Below are positions 6,476 through 14,143 of a stretch of DNA of 15,273 nt, in pieces. The notes beneath the pieces were generated by a model. That model was not told where the DNA came from, did not search any database, and was given only the letters and a program-made list of their open reading frames with translations. Position 1 is the stretch's first letter; every line of letters starts with the position of its first letter. The stretch comes from JAMLIN01 sp041676645 (GTDB lineage Bacteria > Pseudomonadota > Gammaproteobacteria > Burkholderiales > Burkholderiaceae_E). The DNA is taken from contig JBAYRO010000078.1 of NCBI GenBank assembly GCA_041676645.1, positions 1-15,273 on the forward strand, written 5' to 3'. The position numbers and the translations under genes were made by a program.

Positions 6476-7591
6476 ATGACGCCATCGCCAGCAGGAGTCG
6501 ATACCGCAGATCTCGAGCCTCGTCGCCGCCAGTCCGACGGTGCCGACCTGCCCGTGCTTCCCGACAGCTGCAACCTCGGCACCGTCCTGCGGGTCCTGGT
6601 CTGCATCAACGTCGGGGCGGTGCTGCTGGCGGCTGTCGTCGCGACGGCCGGGCGGGGCTTCTTCAGCGGGCTGCTGCAGATTGCCGCCATCGTCGAGCCG
6701 GCGACCCTGATCTCGCTGCTCATCCTCTGTCCGCTGCGTCGCCACGTCAACGGCAAGCCGCGCTGGCTGCAGTACGGGGCGGGGATGGGCGTGCCGGCGC
6801 TCGCCACGTTTGCCGTCAGCCTGGCCCTGGTCGGTCTGATCGCCCCGGATCTCGACACCGTCGACGACATGCGCTGGGCGGGCGCTCGTGCCGCGCTTGC
6901 GGCCGGAGTGGCGCTCGGCCTGATCGAATGGCTGCGCCTGCGCCAGCTCTCGCTGCAGCCTTCCCAGGCCGAGGGGCGGCTGCAGGCGCTGCAGGCGCGG
7001 ATCCGCCCCCATTTCCTCTTCAACAGCCTCAATACCGTGCTCGGCCTGATGCGCAGCGACACTCGCCAGGCCGAGCGGACCCTCGAGAACCTGGCCGACC
7101 TGTTCCGGGTGTTCATGCGCGACAGCCGTGAGCTGGTGCCGCTCGACGAAGAGGTGCTGCTGTGCAAGGAGTACCTCTCGATCGAGAAGCTGCGCCTGCC
7201 CGACAGGCTGCTGGTCGACTGGGAGATCGACGACATGCCCGGCGATGCGCTGCTGCCGTCGTTGCTGCTGCAGCCCCTGATCGAGAACGCGGTGCACCAC
7301 GGCATCGAACCACGCAGCGATCCGGGGCGGATCACGATTAACATTGCCAAGTCCGGCGAACGGGTGCGCGTCGAGATCGTCAATCCACTGCCGGAGCGGC
7401 CGCCGGCCAGGCCGGGCAACCAGATGGCCCTGTCGAATGTCCGAGAACGCCTCGGCCTGACCTTCGATGTCGAAGGACAGCTCGTGATGACCACGGAAGA
7501 GGGCTTGTTCCGGGTCACCGTCCAGTTCCCCTATCGCAAAGAGAGAAGGCGCAGAGATGTCAGACGCAACTTCGATTTTGATCATCGATGA
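6476..7591 (+). CDS. algZ: LytS/AlgZ-type membrane sensor histidine kinase
   Basis: This 371-residue protein is a membrane sensor of the His_kinase (LytS/AlgZ/FimS) class and the probable partner of the next gene's regulator. About four hydrophobic helices span residues 36-58, 62-87, 98-122 and 134-153. The phosphorylation block is RIRPHFLFNSLN with His179. The ATP-binding N box is LLLQPLIENAVHHG (264-276). The later glycine boxes are degenerate: the usual DNGxG is replaced by VNPLPERPP, and the second box reads GNQMALSNVRERL (314-326). This matches the unusual AlgZ/FimS branch rather than damage. The ATG at 6476 gives the expected short cytoplasmic tail before helix 1. It heads a six-gene unit and its last 35 nt overlap algR. 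What it senses cannot be read from the sequence. The symbol rests on family plus argH-algZ-algR-hemC order. Confidence 0.9.
   Translation: MTPSPAGVDTADLEPRRRQSDGADLPVLPDSCNLGTVLRVLVCINVGAVLLAAVVATAGRGFFSGLLQIAAIVEPATLISLLILCPLRRHVNGKPRWLQYGAGMGVPALATFAVSLALVGLIAPDLDTVDDMRWAGARAALAAGVALGLIEWLRLRQLSLQPSQAEGRLQALQARIRPHFLFNSLNTVLGLMRSDTRQAERTLENLADLFRVFMRDSRELVPLDEEVLLCKEYLSIEKLRLPDRLLVDWEIDDMPGDALLPSLLLQPLIENAVHHGIEPRSDPGRITINIAKSGERVRVEIVNPLPERPPARPGNQMALSNVRERLGLTFDVEGQLVMTTEEGLFRVTVQFPYRKERRRRDVRRNFDFDHR
7541..7549 (+). promoter_or_regulatory. Ribosome binding site of algR within algZ
   Basis: The purine run GAGAGAAGG lies 7 nt before the ATG at 7557, inside the 3' end of algZ. It supports the algR start and the 35-nt overlap of the two genes. 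Confidence 0.7.
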
Positions 7592-8357
7592 TGAACCCGT
7601 CGCCCGGTCCCGACTGCGCGAGCTGCTCGCCGACCTGGCCCCCGAGTTCCCCCACCGGATCGTCGGCGAGGCGGCCAATGCGCCCGAGGCCTTGTCGCAG
7701 ATCGAGATGGTGCAGCCCCAGATCGTCCTGCTCGATATCCAGATGCCCGGCATGACGGGCATCGAGCTCGCCCGCCATGTGTCGGCCCGGGCGGCCTCGG
7801 GCGAATCATCCAAGCCGATGCCGCTGATTATCTTCGTGACCGCCTTCGACGAGTTCGCCGTCGAGGCCTTCGAAGTCAGGGCGGTGGATTACCTGCTCAA
7901 GCCGGTCCGGGCCCAGCGCCTGCTCGAAGCCTTGCGCCGGGCCCTGGCGCGGGTGCCTTCCGAGCATCAGGACGCGATCGACCAGCTGGCGCGCTCGACC
8001 AACACCCGCCGCCGCCATCTTTCGGTGCATGAACGCGGCCGGGTCATTCTCGTGCCGCTCGAGCAGGTGGTCTTCCTCAAGGCCGAGCTCAAGTACATCA
8101 CGGTGCGCACCGCCGAGCGCGAGTACCTCATCGAGGAGTCGCTCACCTCGCTCGAGGACGAGTTCAGCGATCGCTTCGTGCGCATCCATCGCAATGCGCT
8201 GGTCGCGCGGCCCTCGATCGCCGGCTTCGAGCGGGTCACGCCTTCCGGCGAGGACGAGGGCGGCGATCCCTACTGGCAGGTCGTGTTGCGCGATGTCGAG
8301 GAACGCCTGCCGGTGAGCCGGCGCCAGTGGTCCTCGGTCAAGAACCTGGTCGGCTGA
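7557..8357 (+). CDS. algR: AlgR-type LytTR response regulator
   Basis: This 266-residue cytoplasmic regulator has a receiver domain (1-125) and a C-terminal LytTR DNA-binding domain (about 153-262). The receiver has the acidic pair D11-D12, the phospho-acceptor D60 in VLLDIQMPGMTG, T95 in IIFVTAFDEFAVEAF and K115 in DYLLKPV, so it should be phosphorylatable. The LytTR part has the typical VVFLKAELKYITVRT and RIHRNALV segments. In Pseudomonas the homologue controls alginate and twitching-motility genes through AlgZ/FimS; whether targets are shared here is unknown. The start ATG overlaps algZ by 35 nt and its TGA shares one base with the hemC ATG (TGATG), so expression of signalling and heme genes is coupled. 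No deletion or frameshift is seen. Confidence 0.93.
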   Translation: MSDATSILIIDDEPVARSRLRELLADLAPEFPHRIVGEAANAPEALSQIEMVQPQIVLLDIQMPGMTGIELARHVSARAASGESSKPMPLIIFVTAFDEFAVEAFEVRAVDYLLKPVRAQRLLEALRRALARVPSEHQDAIDQLARSTNTRRRHLSVHERGRVILVPLEQVVFLKAELKYITVRTAEREYLIEESLTSLEDEFSDRFVRIHRNALVARPSIAGFERVTPSGEDEGGDPYWQVVLRDVEERLPVSRRQWSSVKNLVG

Positions 8358-9310
8358 TGGTGTCGAAGTCCGTTGCGCCGGGCTCGCCCGGGAGGCTGGT
8401 CATCGCCTCGCGAGAAAGCCGCCTGGCGATGTGGCAGGCCGAGCATGTGCGCGACCTGCTGCGCGCGCTGTATCCCGGTTGCGAGATCCGGATCGAGGGC
8501 ATGAGCACCGAAGGCGACCGGATCCAGGATCGGGCGCTCTACGAGATCGGCGGCAAGGCGCTCTTCATCAAGGAGCTCGAGCACGCCCTGCTCGACGGGC
8601 GTGCGGATCTCGCGGTGCATTCGCTCAAGGATGTCCCCATGATCCTGCCCGAGCCGTTCCGGCTGGCGGCGGTGCTGCCGCGCGAGGATCCCCGCGACGC
8701 CTTCGTGTCGAACCGGCATGCCGGGGTCGATGCGCTTCCCGACGGCGCGGTCGTCGGCACCTCGAGCCTGCGCCGGGCCGCGCAGCTGCGGGCGCAGCGA
8801 CCCGGACTCCAGGTGCGCGCACTGCGCGGCAACGTCAATACCCGGCTCGCGAAGCTCGATGCCGGCGAATACGATGCGATCCTGCTTGCGGCCGCCGGGC
8901 TCAAGCGACTCGGCCTGGCGCAGCGCATCCGCCAGGTGGTGGAGCCCACGATCTGCCTGCCGGCGGCCGGCCAGGGCGCGCTCGGCATCGAGATCCGTGC
9001 CGACCGGGCCGAGCTCGCCGAATGGCTGGCGCCGCTCGCCGACATGGCGAGCACGGTGCAGGTAAGCGCCGAGCGCGTCGTGTCGCGCGAGCTCGGCGGT
9101 AGCTGCCGGGTTCCCCTTGCCGCCTACTGCGAACCGCAGGGCGAGGGCCTGTTGCTGCGCGGTCGTGTCGCGGCCGAGGATGGCCATGTCATGCTCGAGG
9201 CCAGCGCCTCGAGCGATGACGCGAGCATCGATGCGGCCGAACGGATCGGCGCCGAGGTCGCGGCGGCATTGCGCAGCCAGGGCGCGGAGCGGTGGCTCGG
9301 CTCGTCCTGA
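8357..9310 (+). CDS. hemC: Hydroxymethylbilane synthase (porphobilinogen deaminase)
   Basis: This cytoplasmic enzyme polymerises four porphobilinogens into hydroxymethylbilane in heme synthesis. The 317-residue protein has the conserved N-terminal IASRESRLAMWQAEHV, KALFIKELEHALLDG, the catalytic aspartate in HSLKDVP (D92), GTSSLRRAAQL and RGNVNTRLAKLD. Cys250 in LGGSCRVPLAA should carry the dipyrromethane cofactor. The start chosen is the ATG at 8357, which overlaps the algR stop by one base; an in-frame start 30 nt upstream lies within algR and gives ten extra residues unlike the family. No strong ribosome site precedes it, consistent with reinitiation after algR. It overlaps hemD by 19 nt. 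No missing key residue was noticed. Confidence 0.97.
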   Translation: MVSKSVAPGSPGRLVIASRESRLAMWQAEHVRDLLRALYPGCEIRIEGMSTEGDRIQDRALYEIGGKALFIKELEHALLDGRADLAVHSLKDVPMILPEPFRLAAVLPREDPRDAFVSNRHAGVDALPDGAVVGTSSLRRAAQLRAQRPGLQVRALRGNVNTRLAKLDAGEYDAILLAAAGLKRLGLAQRIRQVVEPTICLPAAGQGALGIEIRADRAELAEWLAPLADMASTVQVSAERVVSRELGGSCRVPLAAYCEPQGEGLLLRGRVAAEDGHVMLEASASSDDASIDAAERIGAEVAAALRSQGAERWLGSS

Positions 9311-10071
9311 CCCACGTCGAGCCGCGGGGAAGCCGGATCGCGGCCGGGCTGCGCGGGGCGGGTCATGAAGTCCTGTCGCTCGCGTTCTCCCGCCTGCGCG
9401 GCATCCCCGAGGCGGCGGGCCGGCTCGCCACCGCCGATCTTGCCGGGTATCACCGGATCATCGTGGTGAGCCCATCGGCGGCCTGTTTCGCGGCGCAGGC
9501 CCGTCCGGGCCCCTGGCCGGTTTCCGCCCGGTTCGCGGCAGTCGGACCGGGGACAGGGGAGGCGCTCCTCGAATCGGGCGTCGCCGCGACGGCCGAGCAG
9601 GTGGAATCCCCCGATGGCGAGCATCACGATGCCGATGCGATGCTCGGCCAGGCGTCGTTTCGCGAAGGCGCCGGACGGCGGATCCTCGTTCTCGCGGGTA
9701 CGGTGGGGCGGCGCGACTGGGCCGGAACGCTCGAGTCCCGGGGCTTCTCCGTCGAGCGGATCGAGCTCTACCGGCGCGAGGCGATCATGCCGGACGAACC
9801 GGACTGGCAACGGCTGGTCGAGTGGTCGGATGGCGGCGCGGATGCGGCCTTCATCGTCACGACGGTCGATGCCGCCGACCGCTTGCTGGCCGAACTCGGC
9901 GCCCGCGCCCTGGACGGCTGGGCGCGAAGGTGCATCGCGTTCTGCCCGCACCAGCGGATCGCCGCGCGGCTGGTGGCGGCCGCCTGGGACGATGTCCGGG
10001 TCCCCGGCGGCGGGCGCCTGCTCGATGCCGCGATAGAATCGGGTTTGCCTGCCCGTGATCCCGGTCAATGA
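9292..10071 (+). CDS. hemD: Uroporphyrinogen-III synthase
   Basis: This 259-residue protein should close and invert hydroxymethylbilane to uroporphyrinogen III, directly after HemC. HemD is one of the most divergent heme enzymes, and assignment leans on position plus fold signs: HRIIVVSPSAACFAA (residues 54-68), FAAVGPGTGEALLESG, ILVLAGTVGRRDWAGTLESRGF followed by ELYRRE with the conserved tyrosine Y160, and a late AAFIVTTVDAADRLL. The usual N-terminal VLVTRP motif reads RLVLTHVEPRG, so the arginine-proline pair is missing. The start is GTG at 9292, inside hemC, since no ATG in frame precedes the first beta strand. The gene ends in tandem stops (TGATGA), 24 nt before hemX. Length is normal for the family. 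Confidence 0.88.
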   Translation: MARLVLTHVEPRGSRIAAGLRGAGHEVLSLAFSRLRGIPEAAGRLATADLAGYHRIIVVSPSAACFAAQARPGPWPVSARFAAVGPGTGEALLESGVAATAEQVESPDGEHHDADAMLGQASFREGAGRRILVLAGTVGRRDWAGTLESRGFSVERIELYRREAIMPDEPDWQRLVEWSDGGADAAFIVTTVDAADRLLAELGARALDGWARRCIAFCPHQRIAARLVAAAWDDVRVPGGGRLLDAAIESGLPARDPGQ

Positions 10072-10095
10072 TGAACGAACGGATACGAATTGCCC

Positions 10096-12159
10096 ATGAG
10101 TGAAGTGACGCCGCAGCCGCCCGGATCGGGCAGCCGGCCGGACCCGGCGAATTCGCCGCCGAGCGAGGGGGCGACGCCAGGCAGTGGCGCGACGAGCGGG
10201 TCGAAGTCGGCGCCGGACACCGCTATGCCCGAATCGAGCAAGGCATCCGGATCCGGGTCGAAGGGCCCGTCCCGGACCGAGCCGGCGAACACGCCGAAGG
10301 CCGGATCGAAGACGCAGGCCGCAGCCGAGCCCGGGGCCGGATCGAAGCCCGCGGGCGAAGCCGCGCCCAAGGACGGCGCGAAGACCGCGGTTGTCGCTTC
10401 CACGCCGGCCACCGGGGGCAGCGCGACGCCCCCGCCCAAGGGCGCGGGCAAGGGCGGGCGTGCGGCAGGGCGGGGCAGCGATGCCAGCCCGCCCGCGTCG
10501 CCCCCGGCCTCCACCCCGCCGCCGGCATCGCCGCCCGCCGCGGTCGCACCGAAGCCCGCGTCGCCCCCGCCGGCCCGCGGACGCGGTGCGCTCTGGCTGG
10601 GGCTGCTGGCGCTTGCTGTCGCGATCGCCGGTCCGCTGCTGCTCTGGCAATGGAGCCAGAAGAGCATCGAGGAGCTGGCCCGCCGAATACAGGATTCCGA
10701 TTCCCGCTCCAGCAGCGCCGCGCAGCAGGCGAGCCAGGCCGTCGACGAGGTTCGCGAACTGCGCAGCCGGACCGAGGGCACCGAAGCCAAGCTCGCCGAG
10801 GCCGCCGGCCAGCAGGCCCAGCTCGAGAAGCTCTATCGCTCGGTCGCCCTGGACAGCGCCGATGCGATGCTGGCCGAACTCGAAAGCGCCCTGTCGCTCG
10901 CCGCCCAGCAGCTCGCCTCGGGCGGTAGCGCGGAAGGAGCGCTTCTCGCCCTGCAGTCGGCCGACGGCCGGCTCGGCCGCCTCGGGGATCCGGCCCTGGT
11001 CGGGGTGCGGCGCGCCATTGCACGTGACATCGAGCGGCTTCGCAGCGCCACCGGCGGCGATATCGGGGTGCTCGCCGCGCGGCTCGACAATCTCGCGCGC
11101 GCCGTCGACGACTGGCCGCTCGCAGCCGATGCCCTTGCCGACGGCGCCGAGGCCGGGCCGGTTTCGCGGGGGGCCGGATCCGCCGGCGCGCCCGCCGCTG
11201 CGTCGGCGCAGGCACCGGTGGAAGCACCGACGGCAGCCTCCGTCGAGGCACCGACCGAGGCACCAGCGGCGGCACCGACCGAACCGGCGCAGGCGCCGGC
11301 GCAGGCACCGGCACCGGCCGAACCGGCGGCACCGAGCCCCGCCGAAGGCGCAAGCGCCACCAGCGACACGGACACCGCCAGCGACACGGGTGCGGCGGAT
11401 ACGGGTGCAGCAGACACCGGTGCAGCAGACACCGGTGCAGCAGAGACCGCTGCAGCAGAGACCGCTGCAGCAGAGACCGCTGCAGCAGACACGGGCACGG
11501 CGGACTCCGGTGCATCGGACTCGGGCGCGGCAGAGTCGGGCGCGCCAGACACCGGTGCGACGGACACGGCTTCCGGCGAGGCGGCGACCGCCACTGAAGA
11601 TGCCATCGGTTCGTCCGGTGCACAGGCTCCGGAGGCCGCGGATGCGTCGGCCGAAGCATCGTCCCCGCGCGATCCGCAAGGCCCGGTGGCCGGCGATGCC
11701 GCCGCGGGCAATGGCGCCATGGATGCCGCACCGGTCGGCGATGCCGGCTCCGCGGCCGGGGAATCCCCGTCACTGATCGACCGCGTTGCCGGCCTGGTGC
11801 ACTTCGACCGGATGATCGAGGAGGTCTTCAGCCTGTTCCGGGTGCGCCGCGTCGATGCGCCCGATGCCGCGCTGATCGCCCCCGACCAGGTCTACTTCCT
11901 GCGGGAGAACCTGCGGCTGCGGCTGCTCAATGCGCGCTTGGCGCTGCTCTCGCGCAACGATCCGCTGTTCCGCGGTGATGTCGAACAGGCGGTGGCCTGG
12001 ATCGAGCGCTATTTCGACCGGAATTCGCCCGAGGTCGAACGTGCGCTGGCTCAGCTCGAGCAGCTGGCCCGGGCGCGCACCGCGGGCGAAGCGCCGTCGG
12101 TGAACGACAGCCTGGGTGCGGTGCGGGCGGCGCGCGCTGCACGGGAAGCCCGTCGATGA
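10096..12159 (+). CDS. hemX: HemX-family membrane protein with large disordered insertions
   Basis: This 687-residue protein is the HemX partner in hemCDXY operons. HemX is often labelled uroporphyrinogen-III methyltransferase, but no S-adenosylmethionine-binding motif is visible here. Residues 1-165 are Pro/Ser/Gly/Ala/Lys-rich and look disordered and cytoplasmic. A single membrane helix covers about 166-186. A probable coiled coil and helical segment follows (about 190-350). Residues 356-556 are a low-complexity, Ala-rich acidic stretch containing twelve five-residue repeats (430-489). The conserved HemX core returns at about 558-687, including YFLRENLRLRLLNARLALLSR (600 onward). E. coli HemX has about 393 residues, so this form is far longer. 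The start is ATG 10096; a TTG at 10090 with GGA six bases upstream is a possible alternative adding two residues. It overlaps hemY by 4 nt (ATGA). The C-terminal region should be periplasmic. Confidence 0.88.
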   Translation: MSEVTPQPPGSGSRPDPANSPPSEGATPGSGATSGSKSAPDTAMPESSKASGSGSKGPSRTEPANTPKAGSKTQAAAEPGAGSKPAGEAAPKDGAKTAVVASTPATGGSATPPPKGAGKGGRAAGRGSDASPPASPPASTPPPASPPAAVAPKPASPPPARGRGALWLGLLALAVAIAGPLLLWQWSQKSIEELARRIQDSDSRSSSAAQQASQAVDEVRELRSRTEGTEAKLAEAAGQQAQLEKLYRSVALDSADAMLAELESALSLAAQQLASGGSAEGALLALQSADGRLGRLGDPALVGVRRAIARDIERLRSATGGDIGVLAARLDNLARAVDDWPLAADALADGAEAGPVSRGAGSAGAPAAASAQAPVEAPTAASVEAPTEAPAAAPTEPAQAPAQAPAPAEPAAPSPAEGASATSDTDTASDTGAADTGAADTGAADTGAAETAAAETAAAETAAADTGTADSGASDSGAAESGAPDTGATDTASGEAATATEDAIGSSGAQAPEAADASAEASSPRDPQGPVAGDAAAGNGAMDAAPVGDAGSAAGESPSLIDRVAGLVHFDRMIEEVFSLFRVRRVDAPDAALIAPDQVYFLRENLRLRLLNARLALLSRNDPLFRGDVEQAVAWIERYFDRNSPEVERALAQLEQLARARTAGEAPSVNDSLGAVRAARAAREARR
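11383..11562 (+). repeat. 15-bp in-frame tandem repeat within hemX
   Basis: Twelve 15-bp units in tandem encode pentapeptides of the form D/E-T/S-G/A-A-A. Units 3 and 4 (from 11413) are identical copies of GACACCGGTGCAGCA, and units 5-7 (from 11443) are identical copies of GAGACCGCTGCAGCA; the outer units are more diverged. Since each unit is a multiple of three, copy-number change would keep the frame. The identity at synonymous positions of the central units points to recent duplication rather than selection on protein composition alone. Confidence 0.93.
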
Positions 12160-13349
12160 GACGGATCATCGGCCTGATCCTCGTCATCTCGGCAGCCGTC
12201 GGGATCGCCCTGCTGTTGCGATTCAACACCGGCAATGTCGCGATCCTGTGGCCACCCTACCGGGTCGACTTGTCGCTCAATCTCGCGATAGTCGTCCTGC
12301 TGGTCGCCTTCATCCTGATGTATTTCCTGGTGCGGGCGGCGAGCCAGGCCTATGGCCTGCCGACGCGGGTGCGTCGCTACCGCATGGCAAAGCGGCGCGA
12401 GCGGGCCCATCGAGCCCTGCGCGACAGCCTGATGGCGTACTTCGAGGGGCGCTTCGGTCGGGCCGAGCGCCTTGCCGAGAACGCGCGCGACGAGCCCGCG
12501 CTGGCCGGTCCGGCGGCGCTGCTCGCGGCGCGCGCGGCGCAGGCCGCCCACCAGTCGGAGCGGCGCGATCGCTGGCTCGAGGCCGCCGCCGATGGCGACG
12601 AGACACGCACCGCCACCCGGGTGATGTCGGCGGAGATCGCCCTCGAGGACGGCCGGCCCGGCGATGCGCTGGTGGCCGTCGAGGAACTCGATCGCGCGCG
12701 GCCGGGACGCCGGCATGCCCTCGAGTTGCGCCTGCGGGTGCACGAGCAGCAGAAGGACTGGGAACGGGTCCTCGAAGTCGTCGACGAGCTCGACGCCTAC
12801 GACGCCATTCCCGAACCGCGCCGTCGAAGCCTGCGGGTGCGGGCCTACCGGGCGCTGTTTCGCACCCGCAGCGGGGACGTCGCCGCGGTCCGCGATCTCT
12901 GGAAGCGCGCCGGCTCGCCCGAACGCGAGGACGATGGGGTCATCGAGGCGGCCGCGACCGCCTTCGCCGACAGCGGCGATCAGGCGCAGGCGGCCCGGCT
13001 CGCCGAAGGGGTGCTGGCGCAGCGCCTCGTACCGGGCCTGCTCGCCCTCTATGGCCGCCTCGACGATGTACCGGCCCAGCAGCGCCTGCGTACGGCCGAG
13101 CGCTGGCTGGACCGTCACGGCGATGATCCCGAACTGCTGACCCTGCTGGGGCAGCTCTGCTCCAGGGAGCAGATATGGGGCAAGGCCGAGGGCTTCCTCC
13201 GGCGCGCCGAGGCCAAGGGTGGATCACGCGAGGCCCGGCTCGCCCTGGCGGAGCTCTACGAGAAACTCGAGCGGCCCGACGATGCCGCCGCCGTCCATCG
13301 GCGCATCGCCACCGATACGCCCCTGCTGGCCGGGCCGCCTGCGCACTGA
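12156..13349 (+). CDS. hemY: HemY-family inner-membrane TPR protein
   Basis: This 397-residue protein is the last gene of the hem operon and has the usual HemY length. Two membrane helices lie at about 3-21 and 39-61, with FNTGNVAILWPPYRVDLSLN between them, a region diagnostic of the HemY N-terminal domain. The rest is helical and repeat-like, as expected for a TPR-type domain (for example the AYFEGRFGRAERLAENA segment and the later EGFLRRAEAKGGSREARLALAELYEKL). The precise role of HemY in heme synthesis is not settled. It is not the protoporphyrinogen oxidase that shares the name in Bacillus. The ATG at 12156 overlaps the hemX stop as ATGA, with GGGAAG 7 nt upstream. The gene ends 7 nt before the stop codon of the opposing dehydrogenase gene, with no terminator hairpin seen. 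Confidence 0.93.
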   Translation: MRRIIGLILVISAAVGIALLLRFNTGNVAILWPPYRVDLSLNLAIVVLLVAFILMYFLVRAASQAYGLPTRVRRYRMAKRRERAHRALRDSLMAYFEGRFGRAERLAENARDEPALAGPAALLAARAAQAAHQSERRDRWLEAAADGDETRTATRVMSAEIALEDGRPGDALVAVEELDRARPGRRHALELRLRVHEQQKDWERVLEVVDELDAYDAIPEPRRRSLRVRAYRALFRTRSGDVAAVRDLWKRAGSPEREDDGVIEAAATAFADSGDQAQAARLAEGVLAQRLVPGLLALYGRLDDVPAQQRLRTAERWLDRHGDDPELLTLLGQLCSREQIWGKAEGFLRRAEAKGGSREARLALAELYEKLERPDDAAAVHRRIATDTPLLAGPPAH

Positions 13350-13356
13350 GTCTGGA

Positions 13357-14112
13357 CTAGACGCAGCGCCCGCCATCGACCTCCAGGCAGGTTCCGGTGA
13401 TGAACTCCGCTTCGTCGGAAGCGAGATAGAGCGCCGCATTGGCGATGTCGCCCGGCGTGGAGAGTCGCCCGAGCGGAATCGATGCGACGAACCGGGCCCG
13501 GTTCTCGGGTGTGTCCGACCCCATGAACGTACCCAGCAGCGGGGTTTCGCCGGCGACCGGATTGATGCAGTTGACCCGGATCCGGTCGGGGGCGAGCTCG
13601 ACCGCGAGTGATTTCGATGCGGTGATGACCGCGCCCTTGGTGCTGTTGTACCAGACGAGTCCCGGGCGCGGCCGCACACCGGCGGTCGATGCGATGTTGA
13701 TGAACACGCCGCCGCCCTGGCGGCGGAAGCAGGGCACCATGTGGCGGGCCGTCCAGTAGATGCTCTTGACGTTGGTGGCGAAGACGCGGTCGAAGTCCGC
13801 CTCGTCGATCTCCAGCAGGGGCTTGTTCCGGTGCGAGACCCCGGCATTGTTCACCATGATGTCGAGACGGCCGTGGTGCCCGAGGGCGCCGGCAAGCAGC
13901 TTCTCGACGTCGGGTCCGACGCTGACGTCGCCATGCACGTAATCCGCCACTCCACCGGCGTCGCGGATCGCCCGGACCACCCGCTGGCCGGCGTCGTCGT
14001 CGATGTCGTTCACGATGACCCGGGCGCCCTCGGCGGCGAAGCGCATGGCGATGCCTTCGCCGAATCCTGATCCACCGCCGGTGACGATGGCGACCTTGTC
14101 CTGCAATCTCAT
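13357..14112 (-). CDS. Short-chain dehydrogenase/reductase, NAD-type
   Basis: This 251-residue protein is a classical short-chain dehydrogenase with an intact active site. It has the nucleotide motif TGGGSGFGEG (11-20), D36 after the second strand (which favours NAD(H) over NADP(H)), NNAG (88-91), N114, S142, and Y155-K159 in the YNSTK motif. The late segment NPVAGETPLLGTF and C-terminal DGGRCV also fit. The start is the ATG at 14112, preceded by AAGGAGA five bases away; the open frame continues upstream through the aldehyde dehydrogenase gene but reads as shadow. It is the second gene of a leftward pair with the aldehyde dehydrogenase, 31 nt apart. Together they could oxidise an alcohol through an aldehyde to an acid, but the substrate cannot be named. 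Confidence 0.93.
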   Translation of the reverse strand: MRLQDKVAIVTGGGSGFGEGIAMRFAAEGARVIVNDIDDDAGQRVVRAIRDAGGVADYVHGDVSVGPDVEKLLAGALGHHGRLDIMVNNAGVSHRNKPLLEIDEADFDRVFATNVKSIYWTARHMVPCFRRQGGGVFINIASTAGVRPRPGLVWYNSTKGAVITASKSLAVELAPDRIRVNCINPVAGETPLLGTFMGSDTPENRARFVASIPLGRLSTPGDIANAALYLASDEAEFITGTCLEVDGGRCV

Positions 14113-14117
14113 CCCTG

Positions 14118-14124
14118 TCTCCTT
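14118..14124 (-). promoter_or_regulatory. Strong ribosome binding site of the short-chain dehydrogenase gene
   Basis: On the minus strand AAGGAGA lies five bases before the ATG at 14112, within the 31-nt gap after the aldehyde dehydrogenase stop. It decides the start against the longer upstream open frame. Confidence 0.85.
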
Positions 14125-14143
14125 TCTGATCGCCGGCGCTGCT

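Noticed and set aside
11383..11562. Possible CRISPR array because of regular short repeats
   Set aside because: The repeats are adjacent 15-bp units with no unique spacers and lie in frame inside hemX.
9124..11679. An 851-codon open frame on the minus strand opposite hemC-hemD-hemX, with Cys/Arg-rich repeats
   Set aside because: It is the antisense image of the hemX repeats and of GC-rich codons. Its composition is Arg/Gly/Cys-rich and no domain is recognisable, while hemC, hemD and hemX on the other strand have clear family motifs.
10223..11773. A 516-codon minus-strand open frame opposite hemX with Pro/Arg-rich and Leu/Arg repeats
   Set aside because: Low-complexity DNA in hemX keeps several frames open. 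The protein is only repeat translation.
10096..12159. HemX as an active uroporphyrinogen-III methyltransferase
   Set aside because: No glycine-rich S-adenosylmethionine-binding motif or CobA/SirC-like domain was seen; the common label is inherited by family name only.
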